From a virus, in the IMG/VR virus record IMGVR_UViG_3300027898_000025, positions 1 to 34,917 of that record: a stretch of 34,917 nucleotides of DNA; one strand, written 5' to 3'. Shown here in pieces: positions 8,882 through 16,120 of this stretch (position 1 is the stretch's first letter; each line of letters starts with the position of its first letter). The position numbers and the translations under genes are program-made. Below the pieces are notes generated by a model. The model made no database searches and had not been told where the DNA came from. It saw nothing but the letters and a program-made list of their open reading frames with translations.

Positions 8882-9075
8882 TTCCCCTTCAGGAATTCGT
8901 CGATCGCCTCCGGCGCGAGATCCAAGACGAAGTGGATTCGCGATCTGTGCCGGTGCTTAAAGGTTCGTGCGCAGACTTCGGCGATTATATGGCTGCGGCC
9001 GGGGAAATTCGCGGATTGGCGAAAGCACGAGAAGTCCTAGATGAATTAATAAGGAGAGTGAACAGTGGCGAATAG
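8878..9075 (+). CDS. Small helical protein, TTG start (65 aa)
   Basis: The only usable start is TTG at 8878, which overlaps the previous stop as TTGA, copying the ATGA couplings seen elsewhere. The product is a charged amphipathic helix-forming protein (LQEFVDRLRREIQDEVDS, then AKAREVLDELIRRVNSGE). Its final codons contain the AAGGAG ribosome-binding site of the following GTG-started gene, with which it overlaps by 11 bases. No recognised family; it resembles small phage proteins of the scaffold-neighbourhood type. Confidence 0.55.
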   Translation: MIPLQEFVDRLRREIQDEVDSRSVPVLKGSCADFGDYMAAAGEIRGLAKAREVLDELIRRVNSGE

Positions 9076-9580
9076 TCCTTTAGCGACGAACACGACCATC
9101 CATGGCTATGTCCGTTACAATGCGCGAACCGAAATACTCTCCTGCGTCGGCGATCTTTCCGATATGGAGTTGTTCGGTACGCAGTTGATCGTCGCTCCCT
9201 ATGTTCATAGCGGCTTGATGTGGTCCGACAAGTTGGGGTTCCCGCGCGAGGAACGTTTATCGCTCCCACGACTATATGAGCTTTACGACAGCAGCGTGGG
9301 CTTTGTGATACGCGAGCACTCGGTTGAAAGCATCTACACCGGCAAAGTGCTGCTCGTGGTCAAGATCGGCTCGGAAGCTGACAAGCTCGGGCTCCGTATC
9401 GGTGATTGGGTGGTAACTCTGCAAGAGAACACCCGGCAGGTCTCAATCACATCGTTATCGGCCGAGAAAAGCCGGGTGCTCGAATTTGTCGGCGTCAAGT
9501 ACGCCGCTGGTTGGCCTTGTAAATTCCTATATGAATCAGATGTTTACGCGCGGATCTCCGACCCTGATATGGTGGTATGA
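9065..9580 (+). CDS. GroES-like fold phage protein (171 aa)
   Basis: A GTG start preceded by AAGGAG at good distance. The centre has the strand pattern of the Cpn10/GroES barrel: FGTQLIVAPYVHSG (37-50), then YTGKVLLVVKIGSEADKLGL (91-110) and RIGDWVVTL (111-119). The family template is xGxxVLVxxY ... GxVxxVGPxA ... VGDxVVF. It ends in SDPDMVV, an ending I associate with phage proteins of this type encoded between portal and scaffold genes. The expected GroES mobile loop is replaced by about 35 residues with no clear GGI motif. It may act as a head assembly chaperone or as a virion part. The PDZ-like look of the central motif is probably a coincidence. Confidence 0.55.
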   Translation: MANSPLATNTTIHGYVRYNARTEILSCVGDLSDMELFGTQLIVAPYVHSGLMWSDKLGFPREERLSLPRLYELYDSSVGFVIREHSVESIYTGKVLLVVKIGSEADKLGLRIGDWVVTLQENTRQVSITSLSAEKSRVLEFVGVKYAAGWPCKFLYESDVYARISDPDMVV

Positions 9581-9915
9581 TGGGAAAACGTCGTCCCGTT
9601 GCTCGCGACCGAGATGTCACCTCTTGGGTTGAAAGCCTCTCTCCAGGAAGCCATCGCGGAAATGCTACGAACCTTGCGGTTCCGCGGGTCCTGGGCCGAC
9701 GCCCAAGAGCCCGAGATCGGAATGTTGCGTCATGGTTTGATGATGTGATCGATTTCCAAATCGATGTTACTGATGAATCCACTGTCAATCCGATGGGCGC
9801 GCGCTATCTTGGCCTCGCACCCCTTCGATCCCCGGGCCATCTAAAGCGTGAAGGTGGCATGATCATCAATCCTTGGGGACCGAAGATCATCGAAATCTAT
9901 CCGGTGGAATCATGA
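9577..9915 (+). CDS. Hypothetical protein with internal repeat (112 aa)
   Basis: Starts at ATG 9577 (ATGATG, overlapping the previous stop). A short motif occurs twice: RRPVARDRDVTSWVES near residue 5 and RRPRARDRNVASWFDD near residue 41. The DNA copies have diverged, so the peptide seems to be what is kept. The second half ends with a Gly/Pro segment (GGMIINPWGPKIIEIYP) like an extended beta tail. No known family. It lies just before the scaffold-like gene, with which it overlaps by ATGA. Confidence 0.6.
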   Translation: MMGKRRPVARDRDVTSWVESLSPGSHRGNATNLAVPRVLGRRPRARDRNVASWFDDVIDFQIDVTDESTVNPMGARYLGLAPLRSPGHLKREGGMIINPWGPKIIEIYPVES

Positions 9916-10940
9916 GTGGATCTCGACAATCCGATCTTCCCAATCCGGACGAGCTTACGCGCCAGCCCGGCTCGCCGTCTTCCGGAGGAGGAGAAGCACC
10001 GACGCCGGAAGAGGCATTAGAGGAGGCTCGCGCCTATACGGCGCGCATTGAGCGCGAGCGCGATACCGAGCGCCAGCGCGCATCCGAGGCCACGAGACAG
10101 CGAGATGAGGCGGAGACGCGTGCCCGCACTGCCGGCGACGCCGCCGTCTCTTCGCAGGAACGCGAACTGCTGGCCGGCATTCAGGCGCAGAAGACGATTA
10201 TCGATCAAGCCGAGCAGGAAATCGTGGTCACGCAATCGGCGGGCGATGCGGTGGCGACGGCCAAGGCTTTCCGCCGCATGTCTGCTGCCTCTGCCCTGCT
10301 GGATCGTTTCGAGGGACAAAAGGCCTGGATTGACCAGCAGAAGACCGCCCGGCCGCAGGAGGTCGAGCGGCAACAACAGCCAACCCGAGATCCATCGATC
10401 GTTAGCGTCACGACGCCGGGCGGCACGATGGATGCCACGCCATCGGCAAAATCATGGATGGACAAGCATCCCCGCTTCTATGATGACTCCGCCTATTACA
10501 ATCACGCGGTTGCGGCTCATTCGACGGTCGTCGCCGATGGCATCCGCGAAGGAACGCCGGCCTATTTCCGCGCTCTCGACGATGCGATGGCGCGATACGA
10601 GCGATTCGAATCCTATGAGCGTGGAGATGGAGGACAACAACAGATGCCGAACGGTCAGCAGCAAGCTCAGCGGCGTGGGCCATCGGCATCCTCGATGGGC
10701 GCCCCGGTCTCGCGATCAAGCGTGCCTGTCACCAATCGCAATGGAGTGCCATCGCCGGAGGCAATCGCTCGGCATATCGGCCCGGCCGTGACAGTCGATG
10801 ATCTTCGCGAATTCGCCAGGCATAACGGCTACAAAGGCGAGGAAGGCTTCCAAGCCTACCTCAAAGAGCAGCAAGCGATCATCGATATACAGCGCGCTGG
10901 CGGCGACGCTGGTTTGCGGGTTGATGGAGTTTATCGATGA
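9912..10940 (+). CDS. Putative scaffold protein (342 aa)
   Basis: The ATG at 9912 overlaps the previous stop (ATGA) and is preferred over an in-frame TTG 39 bases upstream. After a Pro/Ser-rich start, residues about 30-155 form a long charged coiled coil (EEALEEARAYTARIERERDTER and onward). A Gln-rich linker follows, then a more ordered C-terminal part with HPRFYDDSAYYNHAVAAH and a final helix ending RVDGVYR. Acidic coiled-coil proteins in this place, between portal and major capsid genes, are typically scaffolding proteins that guide capsid assembly and then leave. No protease domain is visible. The call rests on architecture and position, not on a sequence match. Confidence 0.6.
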   Translation: MSGSRQSDLPNPDELTRQPGSPSSGGGEAPTPEEALEEARAYTARIERERDTERQRASEATRQRDEAETRARTAGDAAVSSQERELLAGIQAQKTIIDQAEQEIVVTQSAGDAVATAKAFRRMSAASALLDRFEGQKAWIDQQKTARPQEVERQQQPTRDPSIVSVTTPGGTMDATPSAKSWMDKHPRFYDDSAYYNHAVAAHSTVVADGIREGTPAYFRALDDAMARYERFESYERGDGGQQQMPNGQQQAQRRGPSASSMGAPVSRSSVPVTNRNGVPSPEAIARHIGPAVTVDDLREFARHNGYKGEEGFQAYLKEQQAIIDIQRAGGDAGLRVDGVYR

Positions 10941-11623
10941 GCGACTCGGATAATCTGCCTGGCGGCATGGAATCTCCCGAGAAAGTTGATCGGCGCAAAC
11001 GGGTTCGCACACCGGAAGAGAAACTGGAGATGCTCGCCAATCTCTCCAAGGCCAGGGAAGCCAAGTCTGGCAAGACGCGTGGGCGGCCCGCTTTTCGGGA
11101 GATGACGGAGCGGCTACCCAAGGTGCGTGCGCCTGAGATTACCGGCGATATGTCTCCCGAGCAAATGCTCGACGCTATCGGTTCCGGCGAGGGGCTGACT
11201 CGCGAATCGCGCGTCGGCATTACTGCTGCTTTCGATATTCCGGAGCGCGGTCGTCGAGAAGGATGGGATTATCAGTGGTGGCCCACCCATTATGTTGGTG
11301 AGGAAGTCGATCCGTCCTATCAAGTCGAGATCGCCCGCGGTTCTTGGTTCCCGGTTCCGGCCTCGCATTTCCCACAGCTTTGCCCGCCCGGCTGGAAGCG
11401 CCCGACAATCGACCGCGAGGGAATGCGGCTCTATATGCGGCCGATGCGGCTAACCGAAGAGGCTCGCAACGAGGCGGCGCAGATGGCCTATAGGCAGAAG
11501 ATGGATCGGCTTGCTGCCGCTCAGGCTGGTGACGCCGGCCGTGACATGGCCCGCCGTGTCGGGGGCGACCGTTGGGGGGATGCGGGCATTCGCGTCGAGG
11601 GCGACACGAAGCCGTTGATATGA
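10937..11623 (+). CDS. Conserved phage protein, Trp-rich core (228 aa)
   Basis: The N terminus is highly charged and Lys/Arg-rich (VDRRKRVRTPEEKLEMLANLSKAREAK in two stretches, residues 17-43). The core, residues about 105-170, contains EGWDYQWWPTHYVGEEVD, then RGSWFPVPASHFPQLCPPGW and RLYMRPMRLTEEAR. The core motif is familiar from hypothetical proteins between scaffold and capsid genes of uncultured podovirus-like phages, where its function is not known. The C terminus is an Arg/Gly-rich helix. The ATG overlaps the scaffold stop (ATGA), and the stop overlaps the start of a 26-codon gene. Confidence 0.6.
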   Translation: MSDSDNLPGGMESPEKVDRRKRVRTPEEKLEMLANLSKAREAKSGKTRGRPAFREMTERLPKVRAPEITGDMSPEQMLDAIGSGEGLTRESRVGITAAFDIPERGRREGWDYQWWPTHYVGEEVDPSYQVEIARGSWFPVPASHFPQLCPPGWKRPTIDREGMRLYMRPMRLTEEARNEAAQMAYRQKMDRLAAAQAGDAGRDMARRVGGDRWGDAGIRVEGDTKPLI

Positions 11624-11700
11624 ACTTATTCATAGTTGCTATTGGCTATGCCATCCTCGTTTATGTGATTACTTTTGTAGCTCTAAATTATCTGATATGA
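11620..11700 (+). CDS. 26-residue single-span membrane peptide
   Basis: ATG at 11620 overlaps the previous stop (ATGA), and its own stop TGA overlaps the ATG of the next gene (ATGA at 11697). The translation, MNLFIVAIGYAILVYVITFV then ALNYLI, is one hydrophobic helix that fills the whole product. Exact coupling at both ends makes chance unlikely. The DNA is clearly AT-richer than its neighbours. It could be a tiny holin-like or host-membrane modulating peptide; no family is recognised. Confidence 0.6.
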   Translation: MNLFIVAIGYAILVYVITFVALNYLI

Positions 11701-11984
11701 TGATCGAAGAGGATATCGAGCGGCTTGCAGAGCAACTTTCAATGGGGCGCGACGCCCCCTCAGTGATTGAGGAGAGTTGCGAGATCGAGATCACGCCAGA
11801 GATGATTGAGGCGGGGCGCGATAAGGTTTACACGCATATATCAGGACTGATCTCCGCTACGGATTCGTCTGAAGCGGAAGAAGCGGCGCGGGATATTTTT
11901 TGCGCAATGATTCGCGCACGCCGGCATCCAGCTAAGATTTCGATCTTGTACCCGGATGCGCCTTGGCGACCTCTTCGAGATTAG
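11697..11984 (+). CDS. Small acidic protein (95 aa)
   Basis: Starts MMIEEDIERLAEQLSMG, coupled to the membrane peptide gene by ATGA. It is strongly acidic and helical (EITPEMIEAGRDKVYTHISGL, then SSEAEEAARDIFCAMIRA) and ends APWRPLRD. The ITPEMIEAG...Y region resembles the small protein family seen in many alphaproteobacterial phages (tP-M-EAG), whose function is unknown. Its last 53 bases overlap the end of a convergent minus-strand gene. Confidence 0.6.
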   Translation: MMIEEDIERLAEQLSMGRDAPSVIEESCEIEITPEMIEAGRDKVYTHISGLISATDSSEAEEAARDIFCAMIRARRHPAKISILYPDAPWRPLRD

Positions 11985-12123
11985 ATTTCATCGAATTAAA
12001 CATCTCAAATAGGCGTTGATCTGTAACTCCTAATCGGTTCAGTATTTGGAACACTCGTTCCATATCCTGCCTAAGGTCTTCGATCTTTTCCGTTTGGTTC
12101 AGCTCTACCCATGTCTTTGGCAC
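11932..12123 (-). CDS. Minus-strand small protein, probable C-terminal part of a frameshifted gene (63 aa)
   Basis: Minus-strand frame starting at GTG 12123: MPKTWVELNQTEKIEDLRQDM, then ERVFQILNRLGVTDQRLFEMFNSMK. It is a charged helical protein with convincing coding character. No ribosome-binding site precedes the GTG. The frame is open further upstream and there reads RIARFSGSTIRREPTDS, which looks like recognition-helix sequence. That region abuts the stop of the 42-residue frame at 12173-12301. Dropping one base at that TAG joins the two into about 122 residues. I therefore read it as the second half of a split gene, perhaps a small regulator; a separate small protein is the alternative. 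Confidence 0.55.
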   Translation of the reverse strand: MPKTWVELNQTEKIEDLRQDMERVFQILNRLGVTDQRLFEMFNSMKSNLEEVAKAHPGTRSKS

Positions 12124-12172
12124 AGAATCCGTTGGCTCGCGCCGAATCGTCGATCCCGAGAACCGCGCGATT

Positions 12173-12301
12173 CTACTCGTCCTTTCGGATCGAGTCCAGG
12201 ATCGCCCGGAATTGCTCGCGTGTGAGCTTCGGCTTACGCGTCCGTCCCCCGGTGAGGCTGTCGGTAAGTGAGCCTCTTGCCAGCGATCCCCTTGATCGCA
12301 T
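12173..12301 (-). CDS. Minus-strand small protein, probable N-terminal part of a frameshifted gene (42 aa)
   Basis: ATG at 12301 on the minus strand is preceded at 7 bases by GAGGT, a good ribosome-binding site. The product is basic at first (MRSRGSLARGS), then KPKLTREQFRAILDSIRKDE and TAG. The ending looks like the first helix of a helix-turn-helix domain that stops too soon. Skipping the T of TAG continues into RIARFSGSTIRRE in the next frame. It may be a complete short protein, but the continuity of motif across the stop suggests a broken gene or a +1 frameshift. Confidence 0.5.
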   Translation of the reverse strand: MRSRGSLARGSLTDSLTGGRTRKPKLTREQFRAILDSIRKDE

Positions 12302-12439
12302 TATCGGGACCTCGCACGAAGATTTCTCTTGACTGATGATGGCCTAACCGCTAACCGCTGATTAGATCGAGCCATGGTCCGCGCGTGATCGGCTCTCAGC
12401 AACCGACGATCTGACCTGAAGGCGCTCTGAGGGAACGAT
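12302..12439. promoter_or_regulatory. Divergent intergenic region between minus-strand island and capsid genes
   Basis: This is one of the few non-coding gaps in the plus-strand run, and genes leave it in both directions, so promoters for both are expected here. A TTGACT at 12329-12334 followed at 17 bases by TAACCG is a weak sigma70-like candidate for the capsid side. CTAACCG occurs twice in tandem at about 12344-12357. No strong -10 box is evident, so the exact promoter is not assigned. Confidence 0.35.
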
Positions 12440-12458
12440 CTGAGACATGGAGTCTCAG
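12440..12458 (+). promoter_or_regulatory. Hairpin holding the ribosome-binding site of the next gene
   Basis: CTGAGAC and GTCTCAG form a perfect 7-bp stem around the loop ATGGA. The GGAG that would serve the GTG at 12461 (8 bases away) begins in the loop and ends in the stem, so folding would limit ribosome access. This is seen directly in the sequence; control of translation is inference. Confidence 0.4.
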
Positions 12459-12460
12459 GC

Positions 12461-13105
12461 GTGGCGACCCTCACTCTCGCCCCATTCGGTCTGCGGCCCA
12501 CCCGCAATCTCGGCGCCCAAGCCCCGACCTATCAGGCAAACCTCTATCTAATCAAAAAGAGCTATAGCTCTGCGATCGGCTTCGGCGATCTGATCGAGAC
12601 CAGATCAGGCTCCGGCGTCTATGGCTATGTCGGCATCTACACAGCGGGCGATACCCATTCATTGGGCGTCTTCGGTGGGTGCCTGCCGTACTTCGATACG
12701 GTGCTCCAGCAGACGATCAACAAGCAGTGGTATGCTGGCACAGAGAGCCCGTCAGGGGATATCTATTGCTTGGTCTACGATGATCCGACGATCGTCTTTA
12801 CCGCTCAGTTAGGCGGTACGAACGCTTCAAATCCAGGGAATGTCCTTGACCGGGGCGGCAATATCGATCTGGCGCAGAACGGCTCCCCCAATACTTCGAC
12901 GGGGGTGAGCACCGCCTATCTCGACGCCACCACCTACAACAACACCACGGCAACCTTACCCCTACGCATCGTCGGGTTGTCGATGATGTTCCAGCCTGGC
13001 TATGACCCGACAACCCTACTGCCGACCGCGGCGAGTCAGCCTACCAATAACTATCTCGATGTGGTGCTCAATACTTCCGAGTATCGCACATCTACCGGCA
13101 TCTGA
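12461..13105 (+). CDS. Putative capsid decoration / head accessory protein (214 aa)
   Basis: GTG start with GGAG 8 bases upstream. The protein opens MATLTLAPFGLRPTRNLGAQ and is Thr/Ser/Gly-rich with beta character (YGYVGIYTAGDTHSLGVFGG, CLVYDDPTIVFTAQLGG). It ends NNYLDVVLNTSEYRTSTGI. Proteins with the APFGLRPVRN-type start directly before the major capsid gene are common in uncultured podovirus-like phages, where I take them as head-surface or stabilising proteins. No enzyme motif. The following gene's ribosome-binding site, GAGGAG, overlaps its stop codon. Confidence 0.6.
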   Translation: MATLTLAPFGLRPTRNLGAQAPTYQANLYLIKKSYSSAIGFGDLIETRSGSGVYGYVGIYTAGDTHSLGVFGGCLPYFDTVLQQTINKQWYAGTESPSGDIYCLVYDDPTIVFTAQLGGTNASNPGNVLDRGGNIDLAQNGSPNTSTGVSTAYLDATTYNNTTATLPLRIVGLSMMFQPGYDPTTLLPTAASQPTNNYLDVVLNTSEYRTSTGI

Positions 13106-13116
13106 GGAGTTAGGCC

Positions 13117-14025
13117 ATGGCAGTCAATTCCTCAAATATTCCGGCCCTGCTGCTTCCTGGTGTTCGTAAGATCACTGGAGATTACGCGCAGATCCCGACC
13201 CAATACTCGCGCGTCTTCGCCGAAAGCCAATCGGATCTGCAAGTCGAGCGCACGATCGCCGCCCGCTATTTGCCGCTCGCCGGACTCAAGATCACCGGCA
13301 TGCCGACGAACTTCGACAATGGCGCTGGCCAACGCTACGTCTACTCGCATATCCACGTCGCCATCGGTCTCGGTTACTCCTTCACCCGAGAAGCGATCGA
13401 CGACAATCTTTACAAAGGCCAATTCAATCCGACCAACCTCGGGCTGATCAAGTCCTTCCGGCAGACCAAGGAGATCATCGCGGCCGATGTGTTAAATCTC
13501 GGGAATATCTATAACGCCGCGATCGGCGGCGATGGCGTGGCTCTGTTCTCGACCGCGCATCCGGTCGATGGCCTCACCGTCCCGAACACTCCGGTCAATC
13601 AGGTCGGCCTCAACGAAGCCACCCTACTCTACGGCAACAACATCATCCGCCGCTTCCGCGACAACGCCGGTCTGCTCCAAGGCGCGCAAGGCAAGATGCT
13701 GATCGTGCCAGTTGAGCTGCGCCATGTCGCCAAACGGCTGATGGAAACGCCGCTTCGCACCGGGACTGCCAACAACGACATCTCGGCGGTCAAGGAATAC
13801 GGCGATCTTGCCGACGGCTACTTGGTCATGGACTTCCTGACCAGCCCGTACCCCTGGTTTATCGCGTCCGACCAAGGCGGGTTTATCCATCTCGTCCGCG
13901 TGCCGTTCGAATCGAGCATGCAGGTGGATTTCTCGACGGACAATCTTTTGGTGAAGGCTTACGAGCGCTATTACCTTGGATACGATGATTGGCGCGCCGG
14001 GTTTGGCAGTTTTCCCACCAATTAG
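13117..14025 (+). CDS. Major capsid protein, Mu gpT-like / HK97 fold
   Basis: 302 residues, near the usual 300 for the Mu-like major head subunit family. GAGGAG lies 7 bases before the ATG. Features of the family include the N-terminal YAQIPTQYSRVF segment, GYSFTREAIDDNLY in the middle, LFSTAHPVDG and a C-terminal AYERYYLGYDDWRAGFGS. It forms the icosahedral shell. No cysteine is seen in the sequence, unlike the fibre proteins downstream. Position after scaffold-like and accessory proteins fits. No N-terminal prohead-protease domain is seen, which agrees with a separate scaffold. Confidence 0.85.
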   Translation: MAVNSSNIPALLLPGVRKITGDYAQIPTQYSRVFAESQSDLQVERTIAARYLPLAGLKITGMPTNFDNGAGQRYVYSHIHVAIGLGYSFTREAIDDNLYKGQFNPTNLGLIKSFRQTKEIIAADVLNLGNIYNAAIGGDGVALFSTAHPVDGLTVPNTPVNQVGLNEATLLYGNNIIRRFRDNAGLLQGAQGKMLIVPVELRHVAKRLMETPLRTGTANNDISAVKEYGDLADGYLVMDFLTSPYPWFIASDQGGFIHLVRVPFESSMQVDFSTDNLLVKAYERYYLGYDDWRAGFGSFPTN

Positions 14026-14056
14026 TGCATAGGCTGCACCCGAAAGGAGCCGCCTA

Positions 14057-15337
14057 ATGGGCGCTACCAACTTCACCGGCCCGCTCTTCGTCAGCGGGGA
14101 TCTTGAGCAGCTTGAGGCGTCTCCGGGCGGCGCGATTCTGCTGCCGGACCCAAACCCGGATCGTGGTCCATCGATGCTGTTCGGCGGCTACGGCTATCCC
14201 GATACACGCTATACCTTTCTCAAGGATCTGGTGCAGGGCTATCCGGGCCGCGTGCCGGAACTGCTGACCTCTGGGCAGGTCGTCAGCAACAACGCGATCC
14301 CGGCAGCGCATGCGACCAACAGCCTGGTTACGACGGCGCACACGACCTCTGGTACGGCGATGACCTTGGTCACGACTGCGGCCTACGGGATCACGCCGAA
14401 TATTCCGATCATCCCGTTTACCGGCATATTGAATGCCGGCGCGGTGGTCACGGCGCCGATCGTGCTCGATTTTGGTTTCTGCTACGGCACCACGACGACC
14501 GGTTCTACCGCACAGACTGTAACCGTGCTGGACTCGACCTTGTTCATGGTGGGCATGCCGTTGGTCATTTCGTCGGCCGGAGCTGCAACGGGCGCGCTCA
14601 CGCCGCTGCTGACCTACGTGACCGGCATGCCGACATCGACCACTATCACGATACATGATGCTGCATTGCAAGCAGGCTCCTTCGCGATCGGCACGGGAAA
14701 TTCTTGGCCGACCAGCGAGTTCGGGCAAGTCGAGCCGGTATCACATCTTCCGATGTTGGCGGCCGGCCCCGGTCTGTTTCTCGATCCGCGCCAGGGGATT
14801 GCGCGGGGCATCGTAACGACAGTTTCGGCCGGAGCTAGTGCCAGTAATCATATCGTAGTCCATGGCTGGGATGTCTATTGGCAGCCGATGACCGAGTCGA
14901 TCGCGCAGGGGTCGGCAACCAACTACGGCAAGAAAGCCTTCAAGGCGATCAGTTCGATTGTGCCGGACTTCACCGACGGGACGAACAACTACACGGTCGG
15001 TACATCGGATGTGTTTGGCTTTGCCCAGCGCTGCGATCTCCTTGAGGAAACTATGGTATGGTGGGGCGGGGCGCTGAGTGCTGGCGCCAATTATGGCTTT
15101 GTGGCAGCCGACACGACCAATCCAGCGACAACCACTACTGGCGATGTACGCGGCACGATCCAGACTTCGGCGATTGGCGGAGGCACGGGCCTTGGCTCGA
15201 CTGCCTCGAACGGTTCGGTTTCGACGATTACAGTTTCAGGCAACCGGTTACGCATGCAGTCGGCGATGACGGTGTGGCAACAGACCCAGAACCGGTTGAG
15301 TCAGCCACAATTCGGCTTCGGACAGCCCCAGGTGTAG
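14057..15337 (+). CDS. Structural protein following the capsid (426 aa)
   Basis: Strong ribosome-binding site AAAGGAG, 8 bases before the ATG. The first 90 residues (GATNFTGPLFVSGD, LLPDPNPDRGPSMLFGGYGYPDTRYTFLKD) are more structured. The rest is Thr/Ala/Gly-rich beta-type sequence, with two cysteines noted, and it ends WQQTQNRLSQPQFGFGQPQV. It looks like a virion surface or tail protein; the fold is not recognised. Location directly behind the major capsid gene suggests a head or head-tail component. Confidence 0.55.
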   Translation: MGATNFTGPLFVSGDLEQLEASPGGAILLPDPNPDRGPSMLFGGYGYPDTRYTFLKDLVQGYPGRVPELLTSGQVVSNNAIPAAHATNSLVTTAHTTSGTAMTLVTTAAYGITPNIPIIPFTGILNAGAVVTAPIVLDFGFCYGTTTTGSTAQTVTVLDSTLFMVGMPLVISSAGAATGALTPLLTYVTGMPTSTTITIHDAALQAGSFAIGTGNSWPTSEFGQVEPVSHLPMLAAGPGLFLDPRQGIARGIVTTVSAGASASNHIVVHGWDVYWQPMTESIAQGSATNYGKKAFKAISSIVPDFTDGTNNYTVGTSDVFGFAQRCDLLEETMVWWGGALSAGANYGFVAADTTNPATTTTGDVRGTIQTSAIGGGTGLGSTASNGSVSTITVSGNRLRMQSAMTVWQQTQNRLSQPQFGFGQPQV

Positions 15338-15340
15338 TCG

Positions 15341-16081
15341 TTGAATCCGGTTCGCGTTACACTGACGCTCGGAGCGGCTTCCGCAACGGTCATCGCAGCC
15401 TCGCAGACGCCGGTTAGCGGCACCGATCTTACTTTGGTCGGCGGCGGAACAGTCACGCTTGATGCGGCTCGCCGAGTGCTCCTTACCTACGGCAACGAAG
15501 CGTCGGCACGGACTTTGGTCGTCGCCGGTACTGACCGCTCCGGCAATGTCCAGACCGAGACGCTTGCGGTCCCGTCTGGTGGTTCCGGCACAGTCTATAC
15601 GCATCTCGATTTCCTGACGGTCACAAGCCTTTTGCCGCTTGGAGGCGGTTGGACGGCGGCGGTTACGGTCGGCACCAACGCGGTCGGCTCGACGCCATGG
15701 ATTCAGCGCGAATGGGGTCAGATCGGCAAGATGGGTGTGCTGATCTCAATCGCGGCGAGCGGCCCGACCTCGCAGCTCGAATGCACCTGGGATGACATCA
15801 ACGCTGTCCAGGAATTGCCGCCATGGGGCGCATCGCCGGAGCCGCAGAGTGCTGTCCCGCCGCTGGCGATCATTGCCCCTGCTTCCGAGGCAATCTTTGC
15901 GCCGACGACGGGATTGGCGCTCGGGACTCAGAGCTGGGCTGGCATCACCTCGACTGGCGGCGGAGCCGTGAGTGCATTCGATGTGCCCGTCTTCGCTATT
16001 CGCGCAACGCAGACGGCCGGTTCCGGTACGACCGTCTTGTACGTGATCGAGACCACCGGAGATCGTAAGAACGCGTTCTAG
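15341..16081 (+). CDS. Beta-rich structural protein, TTG start (246 aa)
   Basis: No ATG or GTG is available at the right place; TTG at 15341, four bases after the previous stop, is the only reasonable start, with AGGTG just upstream. The sequence alternates short strands and Gly/Thr turns (VRVTLTLGAASATVIAAS, LTLVGGGTVTLDAARRVLLT, WTAAVTVGTNAVGST) and looks like an immunoglobulin-like or jelly-roll virion protein. Low cysteine. It could be a decoration or tail-tube-related protein. Confidence 0.5.
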   Translation: MNPVRVTLTLGAASATVIAASQTPVSGTDLTLVGGGTVTLDAARRVLLTYGNEASARTLVVAGTDRSGNVQTETLAVPSGGSGTVYTHLDFLTVTSLLPLGGGWTAAVTVGTNAVGSTPWIQREWGQIGKMGVLISIAASGPTSQLECTWDDINAVQELPPWGASPEPQSAVPPLAIIAPASEAIFAPTTGLALGTQSWAGITSTGGGAVSAFDVPVFAIRATQTAGSGTTVLYVIETTGDRKNAF

Positions 16082-16120
16082 GACGCGGTGCCGACGGTTC
16101 GCAAACAGGAGTTAGATTGA

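Noticed and set aside
9065-9580. PDZ-like GSEADKLGLRIGDWVV motif
   Set aside because: The A-x-x-LGL-x-x-GDWVV string also fits the GroES-type barrel, and the rest of the protein lacks PDZ strands.
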